Below are positions 18,586 to 29,088 of a stretch of 64,000 bases of DNA, in pieces. A program made the translations under genes and the position numbers. Positions within the stretch are counted from its first letter, which is position 1. Every line of letters begins with the position of its first letter. The stretch is from Crassaminicella thermophila. Its GTDB lineage: Bacteria > Bacillota > Clostridia > Peptostreptococcales > Thermotaleaceae. Below the pieces are notes generated by a model. The model was not told the origin of the DNA. It made no database searches and saw nothing but the letters and a program-made list of their open reading frames with translations. The stretch is from NCBI RefSeq assembly GCF_008152325.1, contig NZ_CP042243.1, forward strand, positions 124,001-188,000, given 5' to 3'.

Positions 18586-19362
18586 ATGGATAAGCTGGTT
18601 ATAGGAGGAGTTGAGCTAAAAAGTAGGTTGCTTATTGGGACAGGGAAGTTTTCTAGCAAAAAAATAATACCAGATGTAATCAAAAGCTGTGAAACACAAG
18701 TTGTTACTATGGCTTTAAGAAGAGTAGATCTTAAAGCTAAGGAAGAAAATCTTCTTGAGTATATTCCAAAGGATATTATACTCCTTCCAAACACTTCTGG
18801 TGCAAGAAATGCAGAAGAAGCTGTTAGAATTGCAAGACTTGCAAGAGCTATGGGCTGTGGGAACTGGATTAAAATTGAAGTAATATCCGATAATAAATAC
18901 CTACTTCCGGATAATCAAGAAACTATCAAAGCAACAGAGATTCTAGCAAAGGAAGGATTTGTTGTACTTCCTTATATGAGTCCCGATTTAATGGCTGCCA
19001 AAAGACTTGTAGAGGCAGGAGCTGCTGCAGTGATGCCTTTAGGTGCACCTATAGGAACAAATAGAGGAATCAAAACAAAAGAACTTGTACAAATACTTAT
19101 TGATGAAATTGATCTACCTATTATTGTTGATGCAGGAATTGGCAGACCTTCTGAAGCAGCAGAAGCCATGGAAATGGGAGCTGAAGCAGTTTTAGTAAAT
19201 ACTGCTATTGCTACTGCAAATGATCCTGTTAATATGGCAAAAGCTTTTTCATTTGCAGTAAAAGCTGGAAGGATTGCTTATCTTTCAAAATTAGGACCTA
19301 CAAAACAATATGCCCAAGCATCTTCTCCCCTTACAGGATTTTTGAATGAAGGTGAATTATAA
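18586..19362 (+). CDS. thiG: Thiazole synthase
   Basis: ThiG condenses 1-deoxyxylulose 5-phosphate, dehydroglycine and ThiS thiocarboxylate to the thiazole phosphate. The 258-residue TIM barrel shows [21 protein letters not shown]-like sequence, the Schiff-base Lys in [19 protein letters not shown] and [19 protein letters not shown]. The stop overlaps the thiH start by one base. Confidence 0.97.
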   Translation: MDKLVIGGVELKSRLLIGTGKFSSKKIIPDVIKSCETQVVTMALRRVDLKAKEENLLEYIPKDIILLPNTSGARNAEEAVRIARLARAMGCGNWIKIEVISDNKYLLPDNQETIKATEILAKEGFVVLPYMSPDLMAAKRLVEAGAAAVMPLGAPIGTNRGIKTKELVQILIDEIDLPIIVDAGIGRPSEAAEAMEMGAEAVLVNTAIATANDPVNMAKAFSFAVKAGRIAYLSKLGPTKQYAQASSPLTGFLNEGEL

Positions 19363-20465
19363 TGAGTTTTTACAATTGTTATGAAAAATTTAAAAACTTT
19401 GATTATGATAGTTTTTTTGAAAAAGTTACTGAATCAGATATACTAAGGATTCTTAATAAAAACAAAATAGATCAATATGAATTTTTAGCATTATTATCAC
19501 CAGTAGCAGAAAATTTTTTGGAAGAGATGGCACAAAGAGCTAATATCTTATCTTTACAGCATTTTGGAAAAGCTATTTTATTATTTACACCTATGTATTT
19601 GGCAAATCATTGTATTAATCAATGTGCTTATTGTGGTTATAACATAAACAATAATATAAAAAGAAAAAAGTTGACATTAGAAGAAATAGAAAAGGAAGCA
19701 ATTGCTATAGCATCTACTGGACTTAGGCACATACTTATTTTAACAGGAGAATCTCCAAAGGATACGCCTCTATCTTATATTATAGAAGCAGTAAAAATAT
19801 TAAAGAAATATTTTGATTCTATTGGGATAGAATTGTATCCAATGACAGAGGATGAATACAAAAAGATAATAGAGGCGGGAGTAGATAGTCTTACGATTTA
19901 TCAAGAAGTGTATGATGAAGAAATTTATGATCGTGTGCATATTTCTGGACCTAAAAAAGATTACCATTTTCGATTAGATACCCCAGAGCGTGGATGTATG
20001 GCAAAGATGAGAAATGTAAATATTGGAGCCCTCCTAGGATTGAATGAATGGAGAAGAGAAGCTTTTTTAACAGGACTTCATGCAGACTATTTGCAAAATA
20101 AATATCCAGATGTGGCTATAAGCATATCCCCACCACGCATTCGACCCCATGCAGGGTGTTTTGAAGATGTATATCCTGTAACAGACAAAAATTTGGTTCA
20201 ATACATGCTTGCTTTAAGAATTTTCTTACCATATTTAGGGATTACAATATCAACAAGAGAAAGTGCAGGACTTAGAGATAATTTAATACCTCTAGGGGTA
20301 ACAAAGATGTCTGCAGGAGTAAGCACAGAAGTAGGTGGACATAGCACAGATGATAAAGGTGAAGGGCAGTTTGAAATATCAGATATAAGAAGTGTAGAGG
20401 AAGTAAAAGAGGCTATTTTATCTAAAGGATATCAACCTATTTTTAAGGATTGGATGCATATATAA
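19362..20465 (+). CDS. thiH: 2-iminoacetate (dehydroglycine) synthase, radical SAM
   Basis: ThiH cleaves tyrosine with S-adenosylmethionine to give dehydroglycine for ThiG. The 367-residue protein has the radical-SAM cluster motif [10 protein letters not shown] (CX3CX2C), the SAM-binding LILTGES and [13 protein letters not shown] near the C-terminus. The anaerobic thiH route instead of thiO fits an anaerobe. Its ATG overlaps the thiG stop. Confidence 0.96.
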   Translation: MSFYNCYEKFKNFDYDSFFEKVTESDILRILNKNKIDQYEFLALLSPVAENFLEEMAQRANILSLQHFGKAILLFTPMYLANHCINQCAYCGYNINNNIKRKKLTLEEIEKEAIAIASTGLRHILILTGESPKDTPLSYIIEAVKILKKYFDSIGIELYPMTEDEYKKIIEAGVDSLTIYQEVYDEEIYDRVHISGPKKDYHFRLDTPERGCMAKMRNVNIGALLGLNEWRREAFLTGLHADYLQNKYPDVAISISPPRIRPHAGCFEDVYPVTDKNLVQYMLALRIFLPYLGITISTRESAGLRDNLIPLGVTKMSAGVSTEVGGHSTDDKGEGQFEISDIRSVEEVKEAILSKGYQPIFKDWMHI

Positions 20466-20479
20466 AAGGAGATGAAGTG

Positions 20480-21793
20480 ATGATGTATACAACTCAAATG
20501 GATGCTGCTAAACGTGGTATTATTACAAAAGAAATGGAGATTGTAGCAAAGAAGGAAAATATGGATGTGGAAGTTTTAAGAGGTCTTATTGCACAGGGAA
20601 AGGTAGTAATCCCTGCAAATAAGAATCATAAAGCATTAGATCCAGAAGGAATTGGAGAAGGATTAAGGACAAAAATCAACGTAAATCTAGGGATTTCAAA
20701 AGACTGCTATAATATTGATAAAGAGATGGAAAAAGTAAAAACAGCTCTCGATATGAAGGTTGAAGCTATTATGGATTTAAGCTCCTATGGAAAAACAGAA
20801 GAGTTTAGAAGAAGATTAGTAGAAATGTCCCCTGCAATGATTGGTACAGTTCCTATGTATGATGCAGTAGGATTTTATGATAAGGAATTAAAAGATATTA
20901 CAGCAGAAGAATTCTTAAAGGTAGTACAAAAGCATGCAGAAGATGGCGTAGATTTTGTTACAATTCATGCAGGAATTAATAGACAAACAGCAGAGGTTTT
21001 CAAGAGAAACAAAAGACTTACAAATATTGTTTCAAGGGGAGGCTCTTTGCTTTATGCTTGGATGGAATTAAACAATGAAGAAAATCCATTCTTTAAGTAT
21101 TATGATGAATTATTAGATATCTGTGAGAAATATGATTTAACATTAAGTCTTGGAGATGCTTGTAGACCAGGAAGCATTCATGATGCTACAGATACTAGCC
21201 AAATTCAAGAATTACTTGTACTAGGGGAGTTAACTTTAAGAGCATGGGAGAGAAATGTACAAGTTATAATAGAAGGTCCAGGGCATATGCCAATAAATGA
21301 AATTGCTGCTAATGTACTTATTGAGAAAAAACTTTGTCATGGAGCGCCTTTTTATGTATTAGGGCCAATTGTTACAGATATAGCACCAGGATATGATCAT
21401 ATAACAAGTGCTATTGGTGGAGCATTAGCTGCAAGCCATGGAGTAGATTTCTTATGCTATGTTACACCAGCAGAACACTTAAGATTGCCAAACTTAGAAG
21501 ATATGAAGGAAGGAATTATTGCAGCTAAAATTGCTGCTCATGCTGGAGATTTAGGGAAAAACATTAAAGGAGCAAAAGATAGGGATTATGCTATGAGCAA
21601 AGCAAGACAAGAGCTAAATTGGGAAAAAATGTTTGAACTTGCTATTGATCCTGAAAAGGCCATAAGATATAGAAAAGAATCACAGCCTCAACATGAAGAC
21701 AGCTGCACAATGTGTGGAAAAATGTGTTCCATGAGAAATATGAATAAAGTAATGGAAGGGAAAAATATTAATATACTAAGAGAGGATGACTAG
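20480..21793 (+). CDS. thiC: Phosphomethylpyrimidine synthase
   Basis: This radical-SAM enzyme turns aminoimidazole ribotide into HMP phosphate, the pyrimidine half of thiamine. Core motifs include [34 protein letters not shown] and EGPGHMP. The C-terminal cluster motif [10 protein letters not shown] is CX2CX3C, one residue shorter than the common CX2CX4C, a variant I believe is shared by some clostridial and archaeal members. ATG 20480 has AAAGGAG 8 bases upstream; upstream in-frame codons lie in the end of thiH. Confidence 0.96.
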   Translation: MMYTTQMDAAKRGIITKEMEIVAKKENMDVEVLRGLIAQGKVVIPANKNHKALDPEGIGEGLRTKINVNLGISKDCYNIDKEMEKVKTALDMKVEAIMDLSSYGKTEEFRRRLVEMSPAMIGTVPMYDAVGFYDKELKDITAEEFLKVVQKHAEDGVDFVTIHAGINRQTAEVFKRNKRLTNIVSRGGSLLYAWMELNNEENPFFKYYDELLDICEKYDLTLSLGDACRPGSIHDATDTSQIQELLVLGELTLRAWERNVQVIIEGPGHMPINEIAANVLIEKKLCHGAPFYVLGPIVTDIAPGYDHITSAIGGALAASHGVDFLCYVTPAEHLRLPNLEDMKEGIIAAKIAAHAGDLGKNIKGAKDRDYAMSKARQELNWEKMFELAIDPEKAIRYRKESQPQHEDSCTMCGKMCSMRNMNKVMEGKNINILREDD

Positions 21794-22390
21794 ATGCTTT
21801 TTTTGATTACCAATCGGAAAATTCTAAGAAAAGGTACGTTAGATGAAGTGATTGAAAAAGCAGTATCTGCAAAGGTAGATGCTATCATCTTAAGAGAAAA
21901 GGATTTATGTTATGAAAAGCTTCTTTTAGTAGCAAAAAAAATACAAAAAAAGATACAAGGAAAAAATATTTTATTTATAATTAATAGCAATTTAGAGGTA
22001 GCAAAAGCTATTAATGCTGATGGGTATCACGTAGGGTTTAACGATTTTATAAAAAGAAATTTTAATTGGCAAGGACTTTTAGGTGTTTCTGTTCATAGCC
22101 TAGAAGAAGCTGTTTTTGCACAAAAACAAGGAGCAAGTTATTTACTTGCTAGCCATATATTTGAAACCGATTGTAAGAAGGGATTAGAACCTAAGGGAAT
22201 TGATTTTATTAAAGAGATGAAAAAAAATATAAGCATACCTATTATTGCTTTGGGTGGAATTAAGCCAGAAAATGTGAAACAAGTCCTTTCAGCAGGGGCG
22301 AAAGGTGTTGCTGTTATGTCTTATATTATGGCTTCTATCGACCCATATACATCTGCAAAGAAATTAAAAGATATGATGAGAAAAAGCTGA
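21794..22390 (+). CDS. thiE: Thiamine-phosphate synthase family protein (ThiE/TenI)
   Basis: This 198-residue TIM barrel joins the pyrimidine and thiazole halves to thiamine phosphate. ILREKDL, GYHVGFND, GVSVHSLEEA and IIALGGIKPENV are the family motifs. Residues around HVGFND depart from the ThiE consensus HLGQxD, so a TenI-type role is possible. It is the only candidate in the operon. ATG abuts the thiC stop. thiD and thiM are not in this window. Confidence 0.82.
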   Translation: MLFLITNRKILRKGTLDEVIEKAVSAKVDAIILREKDLCYEKLLLVAKKIQKKIQGKNILFIINSNLEVAKAINADGYHVGFNDFIKRNFNWQGLLGVSVHSLEEAVFAQKQGASYLLASHIFETDCKKGLEPKGIDFIKEMKKNISIPIIALGGIKPENVKQVLSAGAKGVAVMSYIMASIDPYTSAKKLKDMMRKS

Positions 22391-22411
22391 GATTAGCTTT
22401 TTCTTTTTTTT
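22380..22411 (+). terminator. Terminator of the thiamine operon
   Basis: The stem GAAAAAGCT/AGCTTTTTC with a 6-base loop is followed by eight T residues; it begins inside the thiE stop region. Confidence 0.9.
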
Positions 22412-22542
22412 AGAAAAATAGACATTTTGAAATATAAGGAAATTTGTAAGAATTTGCTATAAATCTTGGCAGGAAGTTAGAATGTTTTGTAGAATAGGGT
22501 AATGTGCATAGAGTTTTAAACTATTACTTTAATTAGCAAGGA

Positions 22543-24459
22543 GTGAAAGTTATAGGAGTACAAGAAAATCTAGATAAGATTATACAGAAACCTAAAAGAT
22601 TGAATGATACTTTAAAAGAAATATTTTTTTCAAAAAAAAGTATATGGCTAATGATTGCAGTTATTGTTTTAGTAGGAGTTGAATTTTTTTTCAATATGAT
22701 GGATATGGTTGGTGTTTCTATGACATCTATTCCTTTTAATACGAAATTCTATTTGGTAAATAATTTATTGTTAATAGGTGCTGTTTTTTTAATAGGAAAT
22801 ATGATGAAGCGACTTAAAGAATCTAATGAAAAATTACGAAAGAATCATATGACAAATGATATAAAACAAAAACGCATAGAGGAAGCATTAACAGAAAGTG
22901 AGAAAAGATTACGTCAAATAACAGATAATATGTTAGACCTTATTCATCAGATAAATCATCAGGGAATTATTGAGTATATTAGCCCATCCTGTATAAAAAT
23001 TTTAGGATATGAACCAAAGGATATGATTGGAAAGTACATATTTGATTTTATACATCCAGATGATTTAGATAAAGTAATGGATATATGCGATTATGCAATA
23101 AAAACGGGTATGGGAGATATAGCAGAATATCGTTATAGGCATATTAATGGGAACTATGTATGGATAGAAAGCGTTGGAAAGCCAGTGTTTAATGAGGATG
23201 ATGAATTTATTGGTGCTACAATAGCAGGAAGAGATATTACACAACGAAAAAATGCTGAAAAGGAACTAAGAGAAAGCAAAGAACAATATAAAAGATTAGT
23301 AGAACATTCACCGGATGCTATTGCAATATATAAAAATGGAAAATTTTTATTTGCCAATAAAGCAGCAGCAAAGCTTGTAGGATTAAAAGATCCTAAGGAA
23401 CTGATTGGTAAAAGTATATTTGATTATCTGCATCCTGACTTTCATGAAAAAACATTAGAACGATTAAGACGTGTTGAAGAAAAGAATATACCTACATATT
23501 TTGTAGAAGAAAAAATTATAAGAAATGATAATAAAGTTGTGGATATAGAAAAAGTAGCTATTCCCTTTCCTCATAAAGGAGGGATAGCAGTACAAATTAT
23601 TGCACGTGATATTACCGACCGTAAAAGAGCTGAAGAAAATGAAAGGTTATTAAGAGAAGCAAAAAAATATGATGAATTACGGAATGAATTTTTTGCAAAT
23701 ATTTCTCATGAATTAAGAACACCACTAAATGTAATTTTAGGTACATTACAATTGTTAGATATACACTTAAAAGATACTTGCAATAATCATCTAAATAAGT
23801 ACAAAGATATTATGAAACAAAATTGTAATCGATTATTAAGACTAGTAAACAACTTGATAGATATTACAAAAATAGATACAGGTTTTTTTGAGATAAAGCT
23901 AAAAAATGTAAATATTGTAAGCTTGATTGAAGATATTACTTTATCTGTAGCTGATTATATAGAAAATAAAGGAATAGTTCTTCAATTTGATACAGAAATG
24001 GAAGAAAAGCTGATGGCTTGTGATCCAGATAAAATAGAAAGGATTATTTTAAATCTTCTTTCAAATGCAGTAAAATTTACAGATGTGGGAGGAAATATTA
24101 AAGTTACTATATATGATAGAGACGAGTATATATGCATTAGTGTGAAAGATACAGGAATAGGTATTCCAAAAGAGCAGATTGGTGCAGTTTTTGAAAGATT
24201 TAGGCAGGTCGATAAATCTCTTGCTAGAAATCATGAAGGAAGTGGTATAGGATTATCTTTAGTAAAGTCTTTTGTAGAAATGCATAATGGAAAAATATAT
24301 TTAGAGAGTGAATATGGCGAGGGAAGTGAATTTATAATAGAACTACCTGTTAGAGTATTGCAACAAGAGAACAATGAATTTGAAAATACTCATTCTGTTC
24401 AATGGGGATATATTGAACGAATACAAGTTGAGTTTTCAGATATTTATTCGAAAAAATAA
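22543..24459 (+). CDS. PAS-PAS sensor histidine kinase
   Basis: This membrane sensor kinase of ~638 residues has two hydrophobic helices (about 34-52 and 66-84) with a very short external loop. A PAS domain (~115-235, ITDNMLDLIHQINHQG) and a second (~245-360, LVEHSPDAIAIYKNG) follow, both with PAC-like ends (GRDITQR, ARDITDR). The kinase core has FANISHELRTPLN (phospho-acceptor His), NLLSNAVKFTD, DTGIGIPKE and GSGIGLSLVK. The start is uncertain: GTG 22543 overlaps AAGGAG, and no standard codon lies at ideal spacing. No response regulator is adjacent. It is followed 19 bases later by an FMN enzyme. Confidence 0.88.
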   Translation: MKVIGVQENLDKIIQKPKRLNDTLKEIFFSKKSIWLMIAVIVLVGVEFFFNMMDMVGVSMTSIPFNTKFYLVNNLLLIGAVFLIGNMMKRLKESNEKLRKNHMTNDIKQKRIEEALTESEKRLRQITDNMLDLIHQINHQGIIEYISPSCIKILGYEPKDMIGKYIFDFIHPDDLDKVMDICDYAIKTGMGDIAEYRYRHINGNYVWIESVGKPVFNEDDEFIGATIAGRDITQRKNAEKELRESKEQYKRLVEHSPDAIAIYKNGKFLFANKAAAKLVGLKDPKELIGKSIFDYLHPDFHEKTLERLRRVEEKNIPTYFVEEKIIRNDNKVVDIEKVAIPFPHKGGIAVQIIARDITDRKRAEENERLLREAKKYDELRNEFFANISHELRTPLNVILGTLQLLDIHLKDTCNNHLNKYKDIMKQNCNRLLRLVNNLIDITKIDTGFFEIKLKNVNIVSLIEDITLSVADYIENKGIVLQFDTEMEEKLMACDPDKIERIILNLLSNAVKFTDVGGNIKVTIYDRDEYICISVKDTGIGIPKEQIGAVFERFRQVDKSLARNHEGSGIGLSLVKSFVEMHNGKIYLESEYGEGSEFIIELPVRVLQQENNEFENTHSVQWGYIERIQVEFSDIYSKK

Positions 24460-24478
24460 TTTTTAATAGGAGGTATTT

Positions 24479-25492
24479 ATGAATTACAAAGATATATTAG
24501 AAAATGCAAGGAAGATACCTGATTTTAAATGTAGAGTTTGCCTAGAATGTAATGGAAAGGTATGTAAAGGCGAAATACCTGGAGTAGGAGGAAAAGGATC
24601 GGGATCAGCATTTATACGGAATGTTGAGAAGTTGAAAGAAATAAAATTAAATATGGATACCATTTATTATCCATCTAAAGTAGATACTTCAATAGAACTG
24701 TTTGGAAGGAAATTTAAGTATCCAGTTTTTGCAGCACCGATTGGTGGTTTGATTCCTTGTTATGGGGAAAGACTTACAGACTATGCTTATGCAAAAGCAA
24801 TTATAGAAGGATGTAAAAAAGCAGGTACTATTGGATTTACGGGTGATGGTGTAAAAGATGAATATTTTATGGATCCATTACGTGCCATTGAAGAAAATGA
24901 AAGTCTAGGAATTCCTACTATAAAGCCTTGGACAAAAGAAGAAATACTTCAAAGATTAAGAGCTGCAGAAAGCAAAAATGTTGTAGCAGTAGCCATGGAT
25001 ATAGATGCAGCAGGTCTTGCCATATTAGCTAAAGCAGGAAAACCTGTTAGCCCAAAGCCAGTAGAAGACTTAAAGGAGATTATTGGTGCTACAAAGCTAC
25101 CATTTATCATAAAAGGAGTTATGACTGTAAAGGGTGCTTTAAAAGCTATGGAAGCAGGTGCTTATGGAATTGTTGTTTCGAATCATGGAGGCAGAGTGCT
25201 AGATCATACACCTGCTACAGTGGAAGTGCTTCCTAAAATTGTAGAAGTTGTAAAAGGCAGAATGAAAATATTTATTGATGGAGGTATAAGAAGTGGCCTA
25301 GATGTTTTAAAGGTACTTGCTTTAGGTGCTGATGCTGTTCTCATAGGAAGACCTTATGCAGTTGCTGCTTATGGAGGAGGAGCAGAGGGAGTAGCCCTGT
25401 ATACACAAAAAATAGGAGATGAACTAGTAGAGGCCATGATTATGACTGGATGTAATAACCTACAGGAAATTAATAAAGAAATTATTTTTTAA
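24479..25492 (+). CDS. FMN-dependent alpha-hydroxyacid oxidoreductase
   Basis: This 337-residue protein of the glycolate/lactate oxidase family acts on 2-hydroxy acids with FMN. The core shows YPVFAAPIGG, PFIIKGVMTVKGALKAMEAG (catalytic Lys region), VVSNHGGRVLDH (His and Arg) and FIDGGIRSGLDVLKVLALGA (FMN phosphate). The N-terminus carries a four-cysteine cluster, CRVCLECNGKVC, absent from classic oxidases, which could bind an Fe-S cluster or zinc. In an anaerobe the partner may not be O2. It starts after TAGGAGG. Confidence 0.85.
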   Translation: MNYKDILENARKIPDFKCRVCLECNGKVCKGEIPGVGGKGSGSAFIRNVEKLKEIKLNMDTIYYPSKVDTSIELFGRKFKYPVFAAPIGGLIPCYGERLTDYAYAKAIIEGCKKAGTIGFTGDGVKDEYFMDPLRAIEENESLGIPTIKPWTKEEILQRLRAAESKNVVAVAMDIDAAGLAILAKAGKPVSPKPVEDLKEIIGATKLPFIIKGVMTVKGALKAMEAGAYGIVVSNHGGRVLDHTPATVEVLPKIVEVVKGRMKIFIDGGIRSGLDVLKVLALGADAVLIGRPYAVAAYGGGAEGVALYTQKIGDELVEAMIMTGCNNLQEINKEIIF

Positions 25493-25495
25493 AAT

Positions 25496-25521
25496 AAAAA
25501 CCGCCTTTTTAGGCGGTTTTT
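25496..25521 (+). terminator. Terminator after the FMN enzyme
   Basis: The stem AAAAACCGCC/GGCGGTTTTT has loop TTTTTA. Confidence 0.9.
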
Positions 25522-25624
25522 ATTATTAAATTATATCTTTTAGGTAATAACTAAAAAGAGAATAAGAAAGGAGATTTTAAAAATATGTCGAATACTTAAA
25601 TAGTTATAAAGGGAAATATAATAC

Positions 25625-25656
25625 AATTATAATTAATAAATATTAATTTTATAATT
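25625..25656 (+). repeat. AT-only palindrome upstream of the GGDEF-EAL gene
   Basis: AATTAATA-AA-TATTAATT is a perfect inverted repeat, with outer arms AATTAT/ATAATT. It ends 3 bases before the AAGGAG ribosome binding site of the next gene. It may be a protein-binding operator or a weak leader hairpin. Confidence 0.5.
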
Positions 25657-25671
25657 ATAAGGAGATTAAAA

Positions 25672-27360
25672 ATGAAAAAAAAATTTATTATCTGTTTATT
25701 TTTTGCAATGCTTTTTTCAAATATTTCCTTAGGGGTGATAATGAAAAGCCTTGCTCAGAATAAGATAGATTATATTTTAACCAATAAAGAAAGTGGTATA
25801 TTAGTTTTTTCACTGGGCATCTCCTTTTTCGTAACAGTATTTACGGGTATGATGACATTTAAACTTTTTAATAAGTATGTGATGAATAAAATTTCTATTA
25901 TTAATAATTATTTAAAAAGGATACAAGAAGGAAATTATGAGGATACTATTGGTCTAAATTCATCTGATGAATTAGGACATATTGCTAAAAATATAAACAA
26001 AATAAAAGAAAAAATAAAAAGCAAAGAAGAGGAACTGATTATAAAGCAAGAACAAATTCATTATTTATCATATTATGATACGCTAACAGGATTGCCAAAC
26101 AGAATGTTATTTGAAAAAAATTTATCTAAGATGTTGGAAGAAGCAAGAAAAAATAATGAAAAATTAGCTTTATTATATTTAGATTTAGATAATTTTAAGA
26201 AAGTAAATGATACAATTGGCCATACATTTGGGGACTTGCTACTTAGAAATGTAGGTATATTACTAAAAAAATGTATATGTAAAGAAGGAATAATCACCCG
26301 TATGGGAGGAGATGAATTTGTTGCTATTTTACCAAAAGCAGATAAAAAAAGCGATATAATGAATTGTGTAGAAAAAATTTCAAAATCATTTCAAAATCCT
26401 TGGCTATTAGATGACCGTGAATTTTATATTACTGTTAGTATGGGAATTGCAATTTATCCAGACCATGGAGAAAATGTACATATGCTTTTAAAAAATGCTG
26501 ATACAGCAATGTATGCAGCTAAGAAACAGTGTAAAAAAAGCTATCATTTTTATACATCAGATATGAACATAGAAATGTTAGAAAAATTAGAAATTGAAAA
26601 TAGTTTAAGGCATGCAGTGGAGCGTAATGAGTTTTTGATTTATTATCAGCCTAAAATTAATATAAATAATGAAAATATTTCAGGAGTAGAAGCACTCATT
26701 CGCTGGAAACATCCTAATAAGGGGTTTATCCCTCCAAATGTTTTTATTCCTATAGCAGAAGAAACAGGGCTGATTATTCCTATTGGAGAATGGGTACTAA
26801 AAACTGCATGTAGACAGATTAGAGTATGGCAGGAATTAGGATATACTCCTGTGTATATATCTGTGAATGTTTCTGTAATTCAAATAAAACAACCAAATTT
26901 TGTAGATATGGTTAAGGGGATTATTAAGGAAACAGGAATTAAACCTTATCTTCTTGAATTAGAAATTACTGAAAATGCAATCATGGAGGACTTTGAACTT
27001 ACCAATAAAATATTAGATGATTTAAGAAAACTAGGTATAGTAATATCATTAGATGATTTTGGGAAAGGATATTCTTCTTTGAATTATTTGAAACAATTAG
27101 AAATAAATGTTTTAAAAATTGATAAATCTTTTGTTGATGATATTACTGAAAATAATACGCAACAGGCAATTGTGAAAGCTGTTATTGAGATGGCTCATAG
27201 TATGGATATGTCAGTTGTAGCAGAGGGCGTTGAAACGTGGGAGCAATTTAAATATCTAAAAGACTTACAATGTGATAAAGTACAAGGATATCTTTTTAGT
27301 AGACCTTTACCGTTAATTGAAATGGAAGATATGATGAGAAAAAAGAAAAAAGTGGGGTGA
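25672..27360 (+). CDS. GGDEF-EAL cyclic di-GMP protein, membrane-bound
   Basis: This 562-residue protein has two transmembrane helices (about 3-20 and 43-63) with a short loop between, then a HAMP-like helix pair. The GGDEF domain opens with YYDTLTGLPNRMLFE and has an intact RMGGDEFVAI. The EAL domain keeps its catalytic set: GVEALIRWKHP, LEITENAIMED, SLDDFGKGYSSLNYL, KIDKSFV, VAEGVET and QGYLFSRPL. Both activities look possible, so the net direction cannot be predicted. It starts after AAGGAG. Confidence 0.92.
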   Translation: MKKKFIICLFFAMLFSNISLGVIMKSLAQNKIDYILTNKESGILVFSLGISFFVTVFTGMMTFKLFNKYVMNKISIINNYLKRIQEGNYEDTIGLNSSDELGHIAKNINKIKEKIKSKEEELIIKQEQIHYLSYYDTLTGLPNRMLFEKNLSKMLEEARKNNEKLALLYLDLDNFKKVNDTIGHTFGDLLLRNVGILLKKCICKEGIITRMGGDEFVAILPKADKKSDIMNCVEKISKSFQNPWLLDDREFYITVSMGIAIYPDHGENVHMLLKNADTAMYAAKKQCKKSYHFYTSDMNIEMLEKLEIENSLRHAVERNEFLIYYQPKININNENISGVEALIRWKHPNKGFIPPNVFIPIAEETGLIIPIGEWVLKTACRQIRVWQELGYTPVYISVNVSVIQIKQPNFVDMVKGIIKETGIKPYLLELEITENAIMEDFELTNKILDDLRKLGIVISLDDFGKGYSSLNYLKQLEINVLKIDKSFVDDITENNTQQAIVKAVIEMAHSMDMSVVAEGVETWEQFKYLKDLQCDKVQGYLFSRPLPLIEMEDMMRKKKKVG

Positions 27361-27366
27361 AAAAGT

Positions 27367-27410
27367 CAGACATACATCCTAAATTTAGGATATATGTCTG
27401 ATTTATTTTT
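27367..27410. terminator. Hairpin terminator between convergent genes
   Basis: CAGACATA (27367-27374) pairs with TATGTCTG (27393-27400), and ATCCTA with TAGGAT inside, separated by one mismatch. On the + strand ATTTATTTTT follows. It sits between the GGDEF-EAL stop and the ClC stop. Confidence 0.82.
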
Positions 27411-28749
27411 ATGAATTGTAATGATTATAGAATTTTTTAAGAACTTTGTTTTTTATTTTTAGTTCTTTTACTCGCCCTATTTCACAATTTGTCTGAAGAT
27501 CAACAGAAGGGGATTTATTAATCACAAGGATTTGACTCGGATATACGCTCTTGTGGCCAACCATGAAGTAACTAATTACACAAGGAATAGAAGCATAGGA
27601 AGCAACTTCAATTCCAAATAGCTCCATTGCTATCAGAATTCCTGAAATAGGTGTATTTGTACATGCTGCTACGAAAGCAACCATGCCAATAGCAGAGAAT
27701 AAAGCCATATTTGCATTCATAATTTGTCCCCAAGCATTTCCTGCTGTTGCACCGATATAAAATATAGGGGTTAAAATTCCACCACTTCCTCCAGACCCTA
27801 GTGTGACAGAAGTAGTAAACATTTTAATGAGAAAGGCAACTCCACTTACTGAACTTCCTGAAATACTTTCATTGATTACTTGTGTACCTAAGCCTATATA
27901 ATCCTTGCTTTCTGTTAAATAAACAATCAGTACAAGAATAAGTCCGCCTAAAATTCCTTTGTAAGGCTTATAAATATTTATTTTATGAATAGATTCTTCA
28001 ATGATATTTAAAAGACGAATAAACAACATCGCCAAAGAGCCCATAAAAATACCAAATACAATCATATTCAAAAACATTTTTATCTCATTAGAAGGTGTAA
28101 ATGATATGGCATATTGTAAGTGTGATATGCCTAAAGCTTTATTCACAATACAGCTTACATAAGATGCTATTAAGGAAGGTAAAAGAACAATATAAGAAAA
28201 TTTTCCTACATATAAAACTTCTGCTGCAAAAACTGCTCCTGCAATAGGAGTACCAAAAACTCCAGCAAATCCAGCGCTTATGCCGCATATAACAAATCTT
28301 TTTCTGTCTAGGGTATTGTTAATTTTAAATACATTAGCAAAGAAAGATGCAATACCTGCACCAATTTGAGCACAAGGCCCTTCTTTACCAGCTGATCCTC
28401 CAGAAATAAGCGTAATAAGGGTTGCAAGTAATTTTACAGGAATTACTTTTATATCAATTTTACCATCTTTTTGATGAACAGCTTCTATTACCTTTTCAGT
28501 TCCGTGTCCTTCTGCTTCAGGTGCTAACTTTACAACCAATAGGCTACTTAAAAAGAAAGCAATAGGCATCAGTAAATAATAGCGATTCCATTTCATCATA
28601 TGATGTTCTCCAAAATGAAGAAGTTTTAGAAAAAGTCCAGTGACTGAGCCTACAACAAGTCCAGCAAATATGGCTAGTATAATCCATTTGATAGCACTGC
28701 TTAACATGACAGTCTGTTCAACAAAGTCCATTTTAATTTTTCTTTTCAT
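27409..28749 (-). CDS. ClC-family chloride channel or Cl-/H+ antiporter
   Basis: This 446-residue membrane protein has about 10 or more hydrophobic segments. The ClC selectivity motifs are present: GSAGKEGPCAQIG (the gating Glu of GxEGP), GSGGSGGILTP and an internal Tyr-rich segment. No C-terminal CBS domains are present. Met at 28749 is preferred, with GGGGGTGAT just upstream; the 24 extra residues of the longer frame are hydrophobic but lack a ribosome site. It probably moves Cl- or F- across the cytoplasmic membrane. Confidence 0.9.
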   Translation of the reverse strand: MKRKIKMDFVEQTVMLSSAIKWIILAIFAGLVVGSVTGLFLKLLHFGEHHMMKWNRYYLLMPIAFFLSSLLVVKLAPEAEGHGTEKVIEAVHQKDGKIDIKVIPVKLLATLITLISGGSAGKEGPCAQIGAGIASFFANVFKINNTLDRKRFVICGISAGFAGVFGTPIAGAVFAAEVLYVGKFSYIVLLPSLIASYVSCIVNKALGISHLQYAISFTPSNEIKMFLNMIVFGIFMGSLAMLFIRLLNIIEESIHKINIYKPYKGILGGLILVLIVYLTESKDYIGLGTQVINESISGSSVSGVAFLIKMFTTSVTLGSGGSGGILTPIFYIGATAGNAWGQIMNANMALFSAIGMVAFVAACTNTPISGILIAMELFGIEVASYASIPCVISYFMVGHKSVYPSQILVINKSPSVDLQTNCEIGRVKELKIKNKVLKKFYNHYNS

Positions 28750-29088
28750 AGGATCACCCCCGAATAAGTTAATAAAAGTTATAAAAAAGCCTTTATAAGT
28801 ATATTGTATACAGAGATACAAAAAACATGTTAATAAGTACTATAATAGTATTTATATGAATGAAATTATAAAATTTCCTATTATATATTAATATTTATTG
28901 ATAGTAATGTAAAGAGTAATATGTGTGCAAATTTCAAAAACAATAAAATATTCAAAAAATAAATAATTATCGAACAAAACATATGGTTGGATTTTAGGAA
29001 AAATGAAAAAAAGAGAAGCTGTTCTATCATAACATGTAAAACAATGGTAAAATAAGAATAAAAAGTAATATAGAAAAGAGATGGTGAT

